A stretch of 26,820 nt of DNA from a virus: positions 1 through 26,820 of IMG/VR virus record IMGVR_UViG_3300007734_000529; one strand, written 5' to 3'. Positions 7,451 through 13,786 of this stretch are shown one piece after another. How positions within the stretch are numbered: the stretch's first letter is position 1; the number at the start of each line of letters is the position of its first letter. Below the pieces are notes generated by a model, which was not told the origin of the DNA, ran no database searches, and was given only the letters and a program-made list of their open reading frames with translations. Made by a program: the position numbers and the translations under genes.

Positions 7451-8011
7451 GTCAGCACCCTCTGAAAGTGATACTCCGCGCATGTCTGCAACGGGCACCT
7501 GTTGTGACTTGATTTGCGGGATGGTCACGAAACTGACCTCACCGATAGCAAACGGGTAGCTCGGGCTGTCGTCCAGCTCCGTGCCTGCCCATGCCCTGAT
7601 GTTGGGTGACACATAGGGCACCTCACCAGCATCGAACGCCGCCGCCCACTTAGGGCTCGTGATGTCGAGGCCGCCATAAATCATCCGCGAGCTGGGCTGC
7701 TTGATGCCGTGCGTTGCAGCCTCGGCCTTGGTCAGCACCACAATGCGACGCAGGTAGCCAGCTGCCGTGCCGTCCTTGTTGTGCTCTACCGCAATCGCAG
7801 GAGCATAGTCGGACAGCCAACGCTCGAGAGACTCGACCGCGTCATCGAACCGGAACTGCAGCTTGTCGGCATCCGTCTCGGCTGCGTCAAAGCGCCAGGT
7901 GGTACCATGCGCATTGATGCTGCCCTCGGGCAACAGTGACACCCAGCGAAGCCCGGTATCGTCACCGAGGTTCACCTGCTGGGTCTTGAGCTTGAGACGG
8001 GATGCACGCAT
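6749..8011 (-). CDS. Mu gpI-like head maturation protease fused to scaffold
   Basis: 420 residues, start MRASRLKLKTQQVNLGDDTG behind GAGAGGGG. Residues 1 to about 180 resemble the phage I-like protease family: an AVEHNKDGTAAGYLRRI segment, GGLDITSPKWAAAFDAG, VPYVSPNI and GEVSFVTIPQI occur in the order known for Mu gpI-type proteins. From about residue 188 the protein becomes an acidic, coiled-coil scaffold (residues 235-300 rich in E, D, A and K), ending in a short folded C-terminus. The protease would cleave the scaffold and itself during head maturation. A second start inside the gene can give the scaffold alone. Confidence 0.75.
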   Translation of the reverse strand: MRASRLKLKTQQVNLGDDTGLRWVSLLPEGSINAHGTTWRFDAAETDADKLQFRFDDAVESLERWLSDYAPAIAVEHNKDGTAAGYLRRIVVLTKAEAATHGIKQPSSRMIYGGLDITSPKWAAAFDAGEVPYVSPNIRAWAGTELDDSPSYPFAIGEVSFVTIPQIKSQQVPVADMRGVSLSEGADMAMTKEDCAAYCAEIGMDEGAVTALIAKLFPELHTEAHAANPDLAEDPEAIEAAAIAELEKAKGIEEAVDEVKGEVEEEEPKDDEALLSEVIKLKRELAVAKRSAALASVRSALGNRKVSSATESMLADAFVAGKGKFEALLADIAPAASVKPSVATARTIAPVGVGSREANLGEALKPGSKHFANLSDDDQWSLITQLATKENISVGLAASWLSMGRTPDSVLEMKSTRGSN

Positions 8012-8056
8012 GCCCCTCTCTTTGCACCGTATCTGAGGCCACTTCTAGACCCTTGC

Positions 8057-8104
8057 AGTGCGGTCGCGCTGTGCTAGTGCGGCAACCGCTGCGCTAGTGC
8101 GGCA
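8057..8104. repeat. Repeats with 19-20 base period upstream of the winged-helix gene
   Basis: A 17-base unit GCTG(T/C)GCTAGTGCGGCA occurs at 8068-8084 and 8088-8104 (one mismatch, period 20). Its core AGTGCGG is also at 8057-8063. Copies are therefore spaced about two helical turns apart, on one face of the DNA, in the gap between divergent genes at 8011 and 8128. This suggests an operator array, possibly bound by the adjacent regulator. Confidence 0.6.
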
Positions 8105-8127
8105 CCATCGACACGGGCGGTATTCTT

Positions 8128-8385
8128 TTGGCTACTCTTACCAGACGACAACGCATGGTCCTCGACGCTCTACTCATCTGCCACCAGAAGCCACTCATGC
8201 ACCCCTCGCCTCGGTGGCTTGCCAACCACATCGAGCACTGGGGTGAGAAGGCCGTCAGAGCCGACATTGCCAACCTTATCGCCCTTGGACTAATCGAGGA
8301 TGTCGAGGTCGGCACCGGCTCGGCCGCATCCAAGTACAAGCTCGCCCACTGCACCTGCACCTACTGCACCTCGAGGTCGTCATGA
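8128..8385 (+). CDS. LexA-type winged-helix DNA-binding protein
   Basis: 85 residues from a TTG start. LTRRQRMVLDALLICHQ, then PSPRWLANHIEHWGEKAVR and ADIANLIALGLIEDVEVG follow the N-terminal winged helix-turn-helix of LexA-like repressors (a 'LTxRQ' opening, a recognition helix, then L-x-x-L-x-x-x-G-x-I). No protease or dimerisation domain follows. The TTG start keeps the whole first helix; the next ATG (8155) would cut it. It is oriented against the surrounding late operon and overlaps the next gene by ATGA. It probably represses something local, with the repeats at 8057-8104 as a candidate operator. Confidence 0.6.
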   Translation: MATLTRRQRMVLDALLICHQKPLMHPSPRWLANHIEHWGEKAVRADIANLIALGLIEDVEVGTGSAASKYKLAHCTCTYCTSRSS

Positions 8386-8600
8386 GTAACACACCTGCAA
8401 AGCCATGGGGTCTCCCTCTGTCGCCAGAGGCCAAGGCCGAGGCCATCACCCGCATCAACCAGAGGCACCTCACCCTCATGGCTGTTGGCCCTGTCGCCTT
8501 TGCCAAGATGGGCCGAGACGACAAAGAGCGGTACAAGGCCATCCAGCTGCTTAGCCGAGGCTACGAGGTCCACATCACCGATGAGCCCGCGCCCGACTAG
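8382..8600 (+). CDS. Small hypothetical protein
   Basis: 72 residues, start MSNTPAKPWGLPLSPEAKAE, coupled to the winged-helix gene by ATGA (8382-8385). The segment EAKAEAITRINQRH resembles the N-terminal AIARI motif of two early proteins (20854 and 24841). Function unknown. Its TAG stop (8598-8600) shares the palindrome CTAG with the stop of the portal gene on the other strand, so the two genes meet exactly end to end. Confidence 0.5.
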   Translation: MSNTPAKPWGLPLSPEAKAEAITRINQRHLTLMAVGPVAFAKMGRDDKERYKAIQLLSRGYEVHITDEPAPD

Positions 8601-11461
8601 CGGCTGTAGATGGCAAACCAACCGCAACGACACCGGCCAGCACCGCCGAGGCAGTTAGGGTCCGGCAGCGGTGGCAGCTCGAGGCCAACACCAGGCGTGA
8701 CATAGTCGGCTACCTTTACACGCTCGCCGGTGTCTGCAGCTGCACAGATGCTGCAGCGGTTGCCGTCGGGGATGCTCGAGCGAACCACGAAGGTAGGCAC
8801 CGCACCCACTGCCGTCGGAGCCTGTGCATACCCGCCGATGCGTGACGCTGCCTCTACCATGTTGCGGCTGTCTCTGGCCGAGTCGACCAAGCCGAGGGGC
8901 GTGATGCGGCTAACCCATGAGGCAGGGTCAGCACCAGCAAGCAGCGCGTTCTCTACCTCGGTCTGCACCCGGTTGCAGATGGTCTCTGCTGCCGTCTGTG
9001 TCAGTGCCGCCGCTTGAGCCGACTGCGCATTGGCTGCAGCTGCAAAAGCATCGCTTGCTCCAACCACAGCGTCGGGTGACATCGTGGACGCAGGTGCATC
9101 AGGCAGCGACTTGGCCGCCTCGTCAAACACATCGTCAAACACCGACTTACGCAGCTTGGCCGCGCTGGCCGCCAGAGCAAGCTCGTACTTCTTCAGGTAC
9201 TGAGCATAAATGGCATCGCGCTCGCCTGCCTGCCACCCGTTCTTGAGTGCATCTCTCACTGCGTTGCGATGCTCAACAGCTATTGCCTCGAGCACAATCG
9301 ACAGCTGCATGTCCAGGTCGTAGCGCGACTCGGCCATCGTCACCCAGCCGACCACGAGCTCCTCGGGCCGCAGCTCACGAGGGGCCAAGAACTCCTTGCC
9401 GTCGCCTCCGACTACAAGGACCCCTTCTCCCTCCTTGTCGCCGAGGTCGCCACTGCCCTCGGTGCAGCCGCAGCCGCCGCCGTCGTTGAGCCGGGCCGCT
9501 CGATGATGTGCTGCCGAGGCATAAGCCATCATCAGACCACGCACCCACTGCTTGGCCTCGTTGCCGCCTCGCAGCTGGTACGAGTGCCAAGACGCGCCCT
9601 TGTCCGAAAACGACTTCGTGCTGGCTACCCTCGGCAGCGTTGCACTAAACCACTCTGCCAGGCGCATCACACGAGACCATGCCAACCGCTTGCCGGCTGC
9701 GAGGTCACGCGCAATCAGCAGCGCCTCGGTGTCTGAGGTCTTGCCCTTGCTAATCGACCGGTGTGCCTCGAGCGCCGCTGCAGCTGCAGCCCGAACCGAG
9801 TCAGGCACCACCACATCGGGCCGCTCGGCCAACGACGCTGACAGGATGGTGGCAGCCTCGGCCATGGCCGTCTCTGCACCAGCCGTCGTCACAGGCGCGA
9901 ACGCTGCGCTGTCGCCAATCGTGGCGGGCACCTCGATGTTTTCGCTCACCTGCACCTGAGGCACAGCCGCTGCTGCCGTCTCAGGCGACGCAGGTGCCGC
10001 GCCAGCGACAGGTGCAGCCATTGGTGCAGGCATAGCCAGCTGGGCTGCAATCATCGCGTCTGCCGTCGCGCGGCTCATGCCTGCCGACACAAGCAGCAGC
10101 ACCGCTGCCTCGGGAGCCAACGGTGCCGGGTTGGTCGGTGTCGCCACTAGCATGCCGAGCACCTGCTGCGCAATCTGAAGCGAGCCGACCAGAAGCGGCG
10201 CCGGTGTCTCGGCTGTGACCTCAACCGTCTCTTGGGGCGGCAGGTCAGGCGCGCCAATCACCTTGCGAGCCCATGCCTCGTCACCAGCTGCACGCGTGAT
10301 GAGACCCGCCTGGACACCTTGCACATAGGCTGCCCATCCGTCCATGCCCGTCGTCAGCTCGGCCGACTGCACCTGCACCCGAGGCAGCTTGCCAGTGTAC
10401 CCGACATCCTTGGCCAGCCACTGGAACATGCCCCGGCTTGCACGGTCAAAGACATTGTTGAGCCATGCCTTGGCCTTGCGACCTGCTGCACCGTCCAAAG
10501 TCTCGGCCATCGCACGAGAGCCAAACTGAGCAATGCCGGCCAGAGGAGCGTTGAGCTTCTTCTCAATCTGCCGGTCCCAGTACTCGAGCTGCTCGATGAT
10601 GGCAGGGGGCGTGCCGCTCGGGTAGCGCATCTCAACATCGACCTGCTTGGGCCGCAGCAGGTACTTGCGCTGGCCGTCAGAGAACTGCTGGCCAAAGGTG
10701 TTGAACGCGTCGATGTCGTCCTCGGTGACGCTCGGCTCGTAGGCGATGTCCAAGAAGCCCCAGCTCAGCTGGTTGTAGATGCCTGCGTTGATGGCAATCT
10801 GTTTCCACAGCTCGAACGGCTGCAGGCAGTCACGCAGCATCGACCGACCCTCGAACTCCATTGCGCCGGCAGTGCCGTAGACAGTGTGCACCAGCTGGCT
10901 TGCATCGAGGTCGTCATAGCCGTTGGGTGTCGAGAACCGAGCACCGCCAAAGAGGTGACCGTCAGGCCGCCACAGCATGACCGCATTGTGCGCGACTGGG
11001 TACCACTCAATCTGCGTGTCGTTGAGCCGACGAGGAAACATGAGGCCGAACCCCATGAAGGTGTCGAGCAGCGGGTAAGACCACAGCGCCGAGCCGCCCT
11101 CAATCATGCCCTCGTAGACGACCGCATCCTCGATGGTTGCAGCCCGGCACAGGTCCATGAACGCCAGCTCCTCGGTGCCCGGGTCGCGATGGTGCGTCCA
11201 CACCACCTCCTTGGGCAGAGCCGAGCCCTCGTTGATTGCCCAATAGACCGCAGCTGCGATGCCAACATGCGTCTGCATCATCTCCTGGTACTTGCCCGGC
11301 AGGCCGCCAACACCTCGGCGGTCCATCGGCAGGAATGTCAGATTCGGGTCGGCATCAGGCAGGCCACCTCGAGCGTTACGAGCGCCAGACATGTTGACGC
11401 GCGCGCTTGCCTGCGCTGCCGTCATCGGAATCACACCGTTAGCCAGTACCGGCTTTACCAT
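8597..11461 (-). CDS. Portal protein fused to MuF-like minor head protein
   Basis: 954 residues, start MVKPVLANGVIPMTAAQASA behind AGAGG. Roughly residues 35-450 look like a Mu gp29/DUF935-type portal, the dodecameric channel for DNA. An Ala/Pro linker (about 440-530) follows. The C-terminal part, up to residue 954, ends in a MuF-type module: IPDGNRCSICAAADTGERV, then NCLGGAGRCRC, giving a CxxC ... C ... CxC cluster (Cys 903, 906, 937, 944, 946), probably a metal site. Between them a segment with SWHSYQLRGGNEAKQWVRG resembles a short module found in other phage head proteins. In most phages portal and MuF are separate genes. It overlaps the terminase gene by 7 bases. Confidence 0.78.
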   Translation of the reverse strand: MVKPVLANGVIPMTAAQASARVNMSGARNARGGLPDADPNLTFLPMDRRGVGGLPGKYQEMMQTHVGIAAAVYWAINEGSALPKEVVWTHHRDPGTEELAFMDLCRAATIEDAVVYEGMIEGGSALWSYPLLDTFMGFGLMFPRRLNDTQIEWYPVAHNAVMLWRPDGHLFGGARFSTPNGYDDLDASQLVHTVYGTAGAMEFEGRSMLRDCLQPFELWKQIAINAGIYNQLSWGFLDIAYEPSVTEDDIDAFNTFGQQFSDGQRKYLLRPKQVDVEMRYPSGTPPAIIEQLEYWDRQIEKKLNAPLAGIAQFGSRAMAETLDGAAGRKAKAWLNNVFDRASRGMFQWLAKDVGYTGKLPRVQVQSAELTTGMDGWAAYVQGVQAGLITRAAGDEAWARKVIGAPDLPPQETVEVTAETPAPLLVGSLQIAQQVLGMLVATPTNPAPLAPEAAVLLLVSAGMSRATADAMIAAQLAMPAPMAAPVAGAAPASPETAAAAVPQVQVSENIEVPATIGDSAAFAPVTTAGAETAMAEAATILSASLAERPDVVVPDSVRAAAAAALEAHRSISKGKTSDTEALLIARDLAAGKRLAWSRVMRLAEWFSATLPRVASTKSFSDKGASWHSYQLRGGNEAKQWVRGLMMAYASAAHHRAARLNDGGGCGCTEGSGDLGDKEGEGVLVVGGDGKEFLAPRELRPEELVVGWVTMAESRYDLDMQLSIVLEAIAVEHRNAVRDALKNGWQAGERDAIYAQYLKKYELALAASAAKLRKSVFDDVFDEAAKSLPDAPASTMSPDAVVGASDAFAAAANAQSAQAAALTQTAAETICNRVQTEVENALLAGADPASWVSRITPLGLVDSARDSRNMVEAASRIGGYAQAPTAVGAVPTFVVRSSIPDGNRCSICAAADTGERVKVADYVTPGVGLELPPLPDPNCLGGAGRCRCGWFAIYSR

Positions 11462-12717
11462 GTCGTGCCTCTATTCGTGGTTGCCACCGCGCTGCCCATG
11501 TAGGCACGCCGTGTTTGCGCTGTTACTCCCATCCGCTCGGCACCGTACCACGCCAAAGCGTGAGCACACACCGTGTCGTCGTGCACACCGCTCGGCGCGC
11601 CATACACTACTCGGCCCTGCTTTACATCATACTCGAACGCTTCGAGCTCGGCGCGGTGCGGGCCGTCGAGCACGCTCGTTCTACCTTGTTGCAGCGCCAG
11701 TGCAAGCCCCTCCATCAACCCCTGCTTGCTAGCCGAGCTGAAGATGAACGCCTCGCACCACAGCCTGGACGACACCAGCTGCTCGCCAACCGCGTCGCCA
11801 ACACCCGTCGCATCGTAGAACAGGCACGACTTGCTGCCGGCACCCACGATGCGCGTCACCTCGGCCACCAGCGACGAGTAGCTCAAGCCGTGCCAGCGGT
11901 GCATCACCGAGACATGCCGGTTACTGTCGAGGCCCATCAGCACCGCGTAGTCGCGCTTGCGTGCTATGTCTAAACCCCATACCCGAACGGGGTTGCCAGT
12001 CGGCTGCCCGTTGTTGAGCTCAGCGCAGGCCCGTACCGAGTCGATGCCAAACGGATTGCCCCCGTCGTCGGCGGGCTCGCAGTAGTACAGCTCCCGGAAC
12101 ACAGCCGCAGGCAGCGAACGCCGAGCCATCTCGAGGTCGGACTCAGAGAACAGCCCGCCGGCAATCGCGTCGTCGGCCGTCAGTCGGTGGTAGGCAAAGC
12201 CCGGCTCACCCGACTCACCCTTGCGCGACCACTGGTAGTGACGGTTGGCTCGTCCTCGCACATTGCCACACAGCCGCAGCTTGCCTCGGGTCTTGGTGGT
12301 GGTCGAGTAGACCGCGTCAACCGCGTCGTCCTTCATGCGGCTGGCCTCGTCCAAGACCGCGCTGGTCACTGCAGAGCCATAGAGGTTGTCAGGCTTGTCT
12401 GCCGAGCGGAACGACCACCGCCGGTCACCTGGTGCGATGATTGCCTTGTCGGCCAACGCCTGCCTAAACCCCGGCTTGCCTCGCAGCAAGGACCATGCGA
12501 CGCGGTAGGCCATCATGCTCTGCTCGTACACCGGCGCCACCCACCAGTGCTCAGCGTCGGGCGGGCCCTCGAGCAGCTGCTTGATTTGCCAGACGATGGC
12601 CGAGGTGGTCTTGCCGCTCTTGGTCGTGCTCTCGATGCAGACGATGCGGCTCGGGTCGTTGATGGCATCCCATTGCTTTGCATACAGGGCCGGAAGGATG
12701 ACCTCGGCGTTAGCCAC
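11455..12717 (-). CDS. terL: Terminase large subunit
   Basis: 420 residues from a GTG start (TAGTG overlap with the small subunit stop). The ATPase half shows a Walker A-like STTKSGKTT (residues 30-38) and a Walker B VLDEAS (121-126). The nuclease half shows GLDIARKRDY (Asp-250), YDATGVGD (301-308) and HDD (379-381), the three acidic sites of the RNase H-like packaging nuclease. The motor cuts concatemeric DNA and pumps it through the portal. Walker A has Thr-Lys-Ser-Gly-Lys instead of the usual G-x-x-G spacing, as in other phage terminases. Confidence 0.9.
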   Translation of the reverse strand: MANAEVILPALYAKQWDAINDPSRIVCIESTTKSGKTTSAIVWQIKQLLEGPPDAEHWWVAPVYEQSMMAYRVAWSLLRGKPGFRQALADKAIIAPGDRRWSFRSADKPDNLYGSAVTSAVLDEASRMKDDAVDAVYSTTTKTRGKLRLCGNVRGRANRHYQWSRKGESGEPGFAYHRLTADDAIAGGLFSESDLEMARRSLPAAVFRELYYCEPADDGGNPFGIDSVRACAELNNGQPTGNPVRVWGLDIARKRDYAVLMGLDSNRHVSVMHRWHGLSYSSLVAEVTRIVGAGSKSCLFYDATGVGDAVGEQLVSSRLWCEAFIFSSASKQGLMEGLALALQQGRTSVLDGPHRAELEAFEYDVKQGRVVYGAPSGVHDDTVCAHALAWYGAERMGVTAQTRRAYMGSAVATTNRGTTW

Positions 12718-13130
12718 TACTCACCCTCATCAACACGCATGACACGCGGTATCGTGACCGTGAACTTGATGGGCTCGCCACCGCTGGTCAGGTCGAGAGC
12801 CGACTTGGTCACAGCGTCGAGGCCGTTGAGCTTGGCCCGCCGCTCCTCGATGCTAAGCACCGTGCTCACTGCCTTGAGGTCTCCCTCCTTGGCCTGCGTC
12901 CACACCGAGCGCAGCAGAGCATCGAGCCGCTCGGCAGCCTCTTTCCGCTCCTCGGTCGCACTCGCCAGGACATACTCCTCGACCTCTTTGCGGTGCTGGG
13001 TCAGCAGCTCGGTCACCACCTTGCGACTCAGGCCGAGCTTCTGCCCGATGTCATTGTGAGACCATCCACCCAGCCGCAGCTCCCATGCCTGTCGCACGAG
13101 CTCGGCTCGCTGTTCGTTACTCAGTGCCAT
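12717..13130 (-). CDS. terS: Terminase small subunit candidate
   Basis: 137 residues from the ATG at 13130 (MALSNEQRAELVRQAWELRL). GGWSHNDIGQKLGLSRKVVTELLTQH is a helix-turn-helix, followed by a long acidic/basic coiled segment and a short C-terminal beta region, the general plan of small terminases that recognise the packaging site and regulate the large subunit. A TTG 12 codons upstream is a less likely start. It is the first gene of the late operon and directly adjoins the origin-like repeat region, so it may bind there. The ribosome site is weak. Confidence 0.72.
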   Translation of the reverse strand: MALSNEQRAELVRQAWELRLGGWSHNDIGQKLGLSRKVVTELLTQHRKEVEEYVLASATEERKEAAERLDALLRSVWTQAKEGDLKAVSTVLSIEERRAKLNGLDAVTKSALDLTSGGEPIKFTVTIPRVMRVDEGE

Positions 13131-13323
13131 GGAGCCGATTGTGGCACCGGTGGCTTGGCAGGTCAAGTGGCAGCTTTAAGGCCAGCGGTAACATGGTAAC
13201 ATCGGGCTTGTTACCGCAAAACCGCCGCAACCCCTTGAACTGACTAACGAATTTGGAGCGGTAACATAGTAACACGATTTTTGCATATACCATGTGTAAA
13301 TCGAGAGGAGCCTCCTTGTGCAG

Positions 13324-13350
13324 GTGCGCGTGCCCGCGCGCGCGCGTATA
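13324..13350. other. Alternating purine-pyrimidine tract
   Basis: GTGCGCGTGC (13324-13333) is followed by six CG steps and TATA (13335-13350). Such alternation favours Z-DNA or easy opening under supercoiling. It lies in the middle of the octamer array, near the AT-rich stretch. Confidence 0.45.
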
Positions 13351-13381
13351 GGTGCTTGTTTTGGATGTTACTCATGTTACC

Positions 13382-13425
13382 GTATCAAAAACTAACTACT
13401 ATCTATAAACAAAACAAGGACATAA
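13382..13425. other. AT-rich stretch, possible unwinding element
   Basis: A 44-base run of low GC (mostly A with T and C on this strand), unlike the GC-rich surroundings, sits between inverted octamers at 13365-13381 and direct octamers at 13426-13458. In iteron-type origins the DNA-melting element has this position. Confidence 0.5.
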
Positions 13426-13612
13426 GCGGTAACATCAGCGGTAACATCCGAGTAACATGCTATGTTACCGCAAATCGGCTAAGTCGTTGAAACCTCGTTG
13501 GGGGTCCTCGGCGCGGCCGTCCAAAGCTCTCAAAACCGGTCATCCTCGCGTGCGCGAAGGGGCCGAGGCCAGTGCACCGTGAGCCGTCATCAGCACCCCA
13601 GCCCAAAAGACA

Positions 13613-13659
13613 TCGAGGCCCTCTCACTTGATGCCACGACAGCAGTGAGAGGACCTCGA
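13613..13659. repeat. Long inverted repeat (15 of 16 pairs)
   Basis: TCGAGG-c-CCTCTCACT (13613-13628) pairs with AGTGAGAGG-a-CCTCGA (13644-13659), with one C/A mismatch and a 15-base loop. No T run follows, so it is not an ordinary terminator. It ends 11 bases before the promoter-like TTGACA. Possible roles: primosome or single-strand initiation site, terminator of upstream transcription, or small RNA. Confidence 0.6.
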
Positions 13660-13669
13660 CTAGCTACTC

Positions 13670-13698
13670 TTGACAGGAGGTAGTCAGAGCGGCATAAG
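13670..13698 (+). promoter_or_regulatory. Promoter-like site for the early block
   Basis: A perfect TTGACA (13670-13675) is followed by a 17-base spacer and CATAAG (13693-13698, 4 of 6 to the consensus). Predicted transcription would start near 13705, placing a CGACAA hairpin at the very 5' end of the mRNA. Confidence 0.5.
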
Positions 13699-13705
13699 GG
13701 TCAGC

Positions 13706-13723
13706 GAGCCGCGACAACGGCTC
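13706..13723 (+). promoter_or_regulatory. CGACAA-loop hairpin 1 (primase leader)
   Basis: GAGCCG (13706-13711), loop CGACAA, CGGCTC (13718-13723): six perfect pairs. The same hexaloop on different stems recurs at 16663-16680 and 18576-18591. A second hairpin, CCTCGG-tatac-CCGAGG, lies at 13738-13754 between this one and the gene. Confidence 0.6.
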
Positions 13724-13786
13724 ATCAACCTGATGGGCCTCGGTATACCCGAGGTGCCTAGTTTTTGCAAGCCCCCACGAGGTATC

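Larger units (their letters stand above)
13185..13471. repeat. Array of eleven GGTAACAT octamers in both orientations
   Basis: Direct copies (consensus GCGGTAACAT) lie at 13185-13194, 13195-13202, 13258-13267, 13268-13275 (AGTAACAC), 13426-13435, 13438-13447 and 13451-13458 (AGTAACAT). Inverted copies lie at 13208-13217 (TTGTTACCGC), 13365-13372, 13374-13381 and 13462-13471. Left copies are tandem with 8-base period; the right cluster has 11-12 base spacing, in phase with the helix. Such arrays are iterons for an initiator or operators for a repressor. Confidence 0.8.
13131..13786. other. Non-coding divergent region, candidate replication origin and control region
   Basis: Between the leftward late operon and the rightward early block lie 656 bases with no convincing gene. 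From left to right it holds an array of GGTAACAT octamers (13185-13471), an alternating CG/TA tract (13335-13350), an AT-rich stretch (13382-13425), a long inverted repeat (13613-13659), a promoter-like site (13670-13698) and two hairpins in the leader of the primase gene. Repeats plus an AT-rich unwinding element beside a primase-helicase gene is the usual look of a phage or plasmid origin. A packaging site may also be here. Confidence 0.6.

Noticed and set aside
10232-11503. 423-codon open frame on the plus strand
   Set aside because: It is opposite the portal gene and has the repetitive Arg/His/Ala composition of GC-rich antisense frames, with no ribosome site.
13281-13490. Small plus-strand open frame in the origin region
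   Set aside because: It reads through octamer repeats and the CG tract, giving a low-complexity peptide.
13498-13683. Small plus-strand open frame before the promoter
   Set aside because: TTG start without ribosome site, and it spans the long inverted repeat and TTGACA.
13670-13786. Upstream in-frame TTG extension of the primase gene
   Set aside because: The TTG is part of the TTGACA box, and the extension would cover the hairpins. The ATG at 13787 has its own ribosome site.
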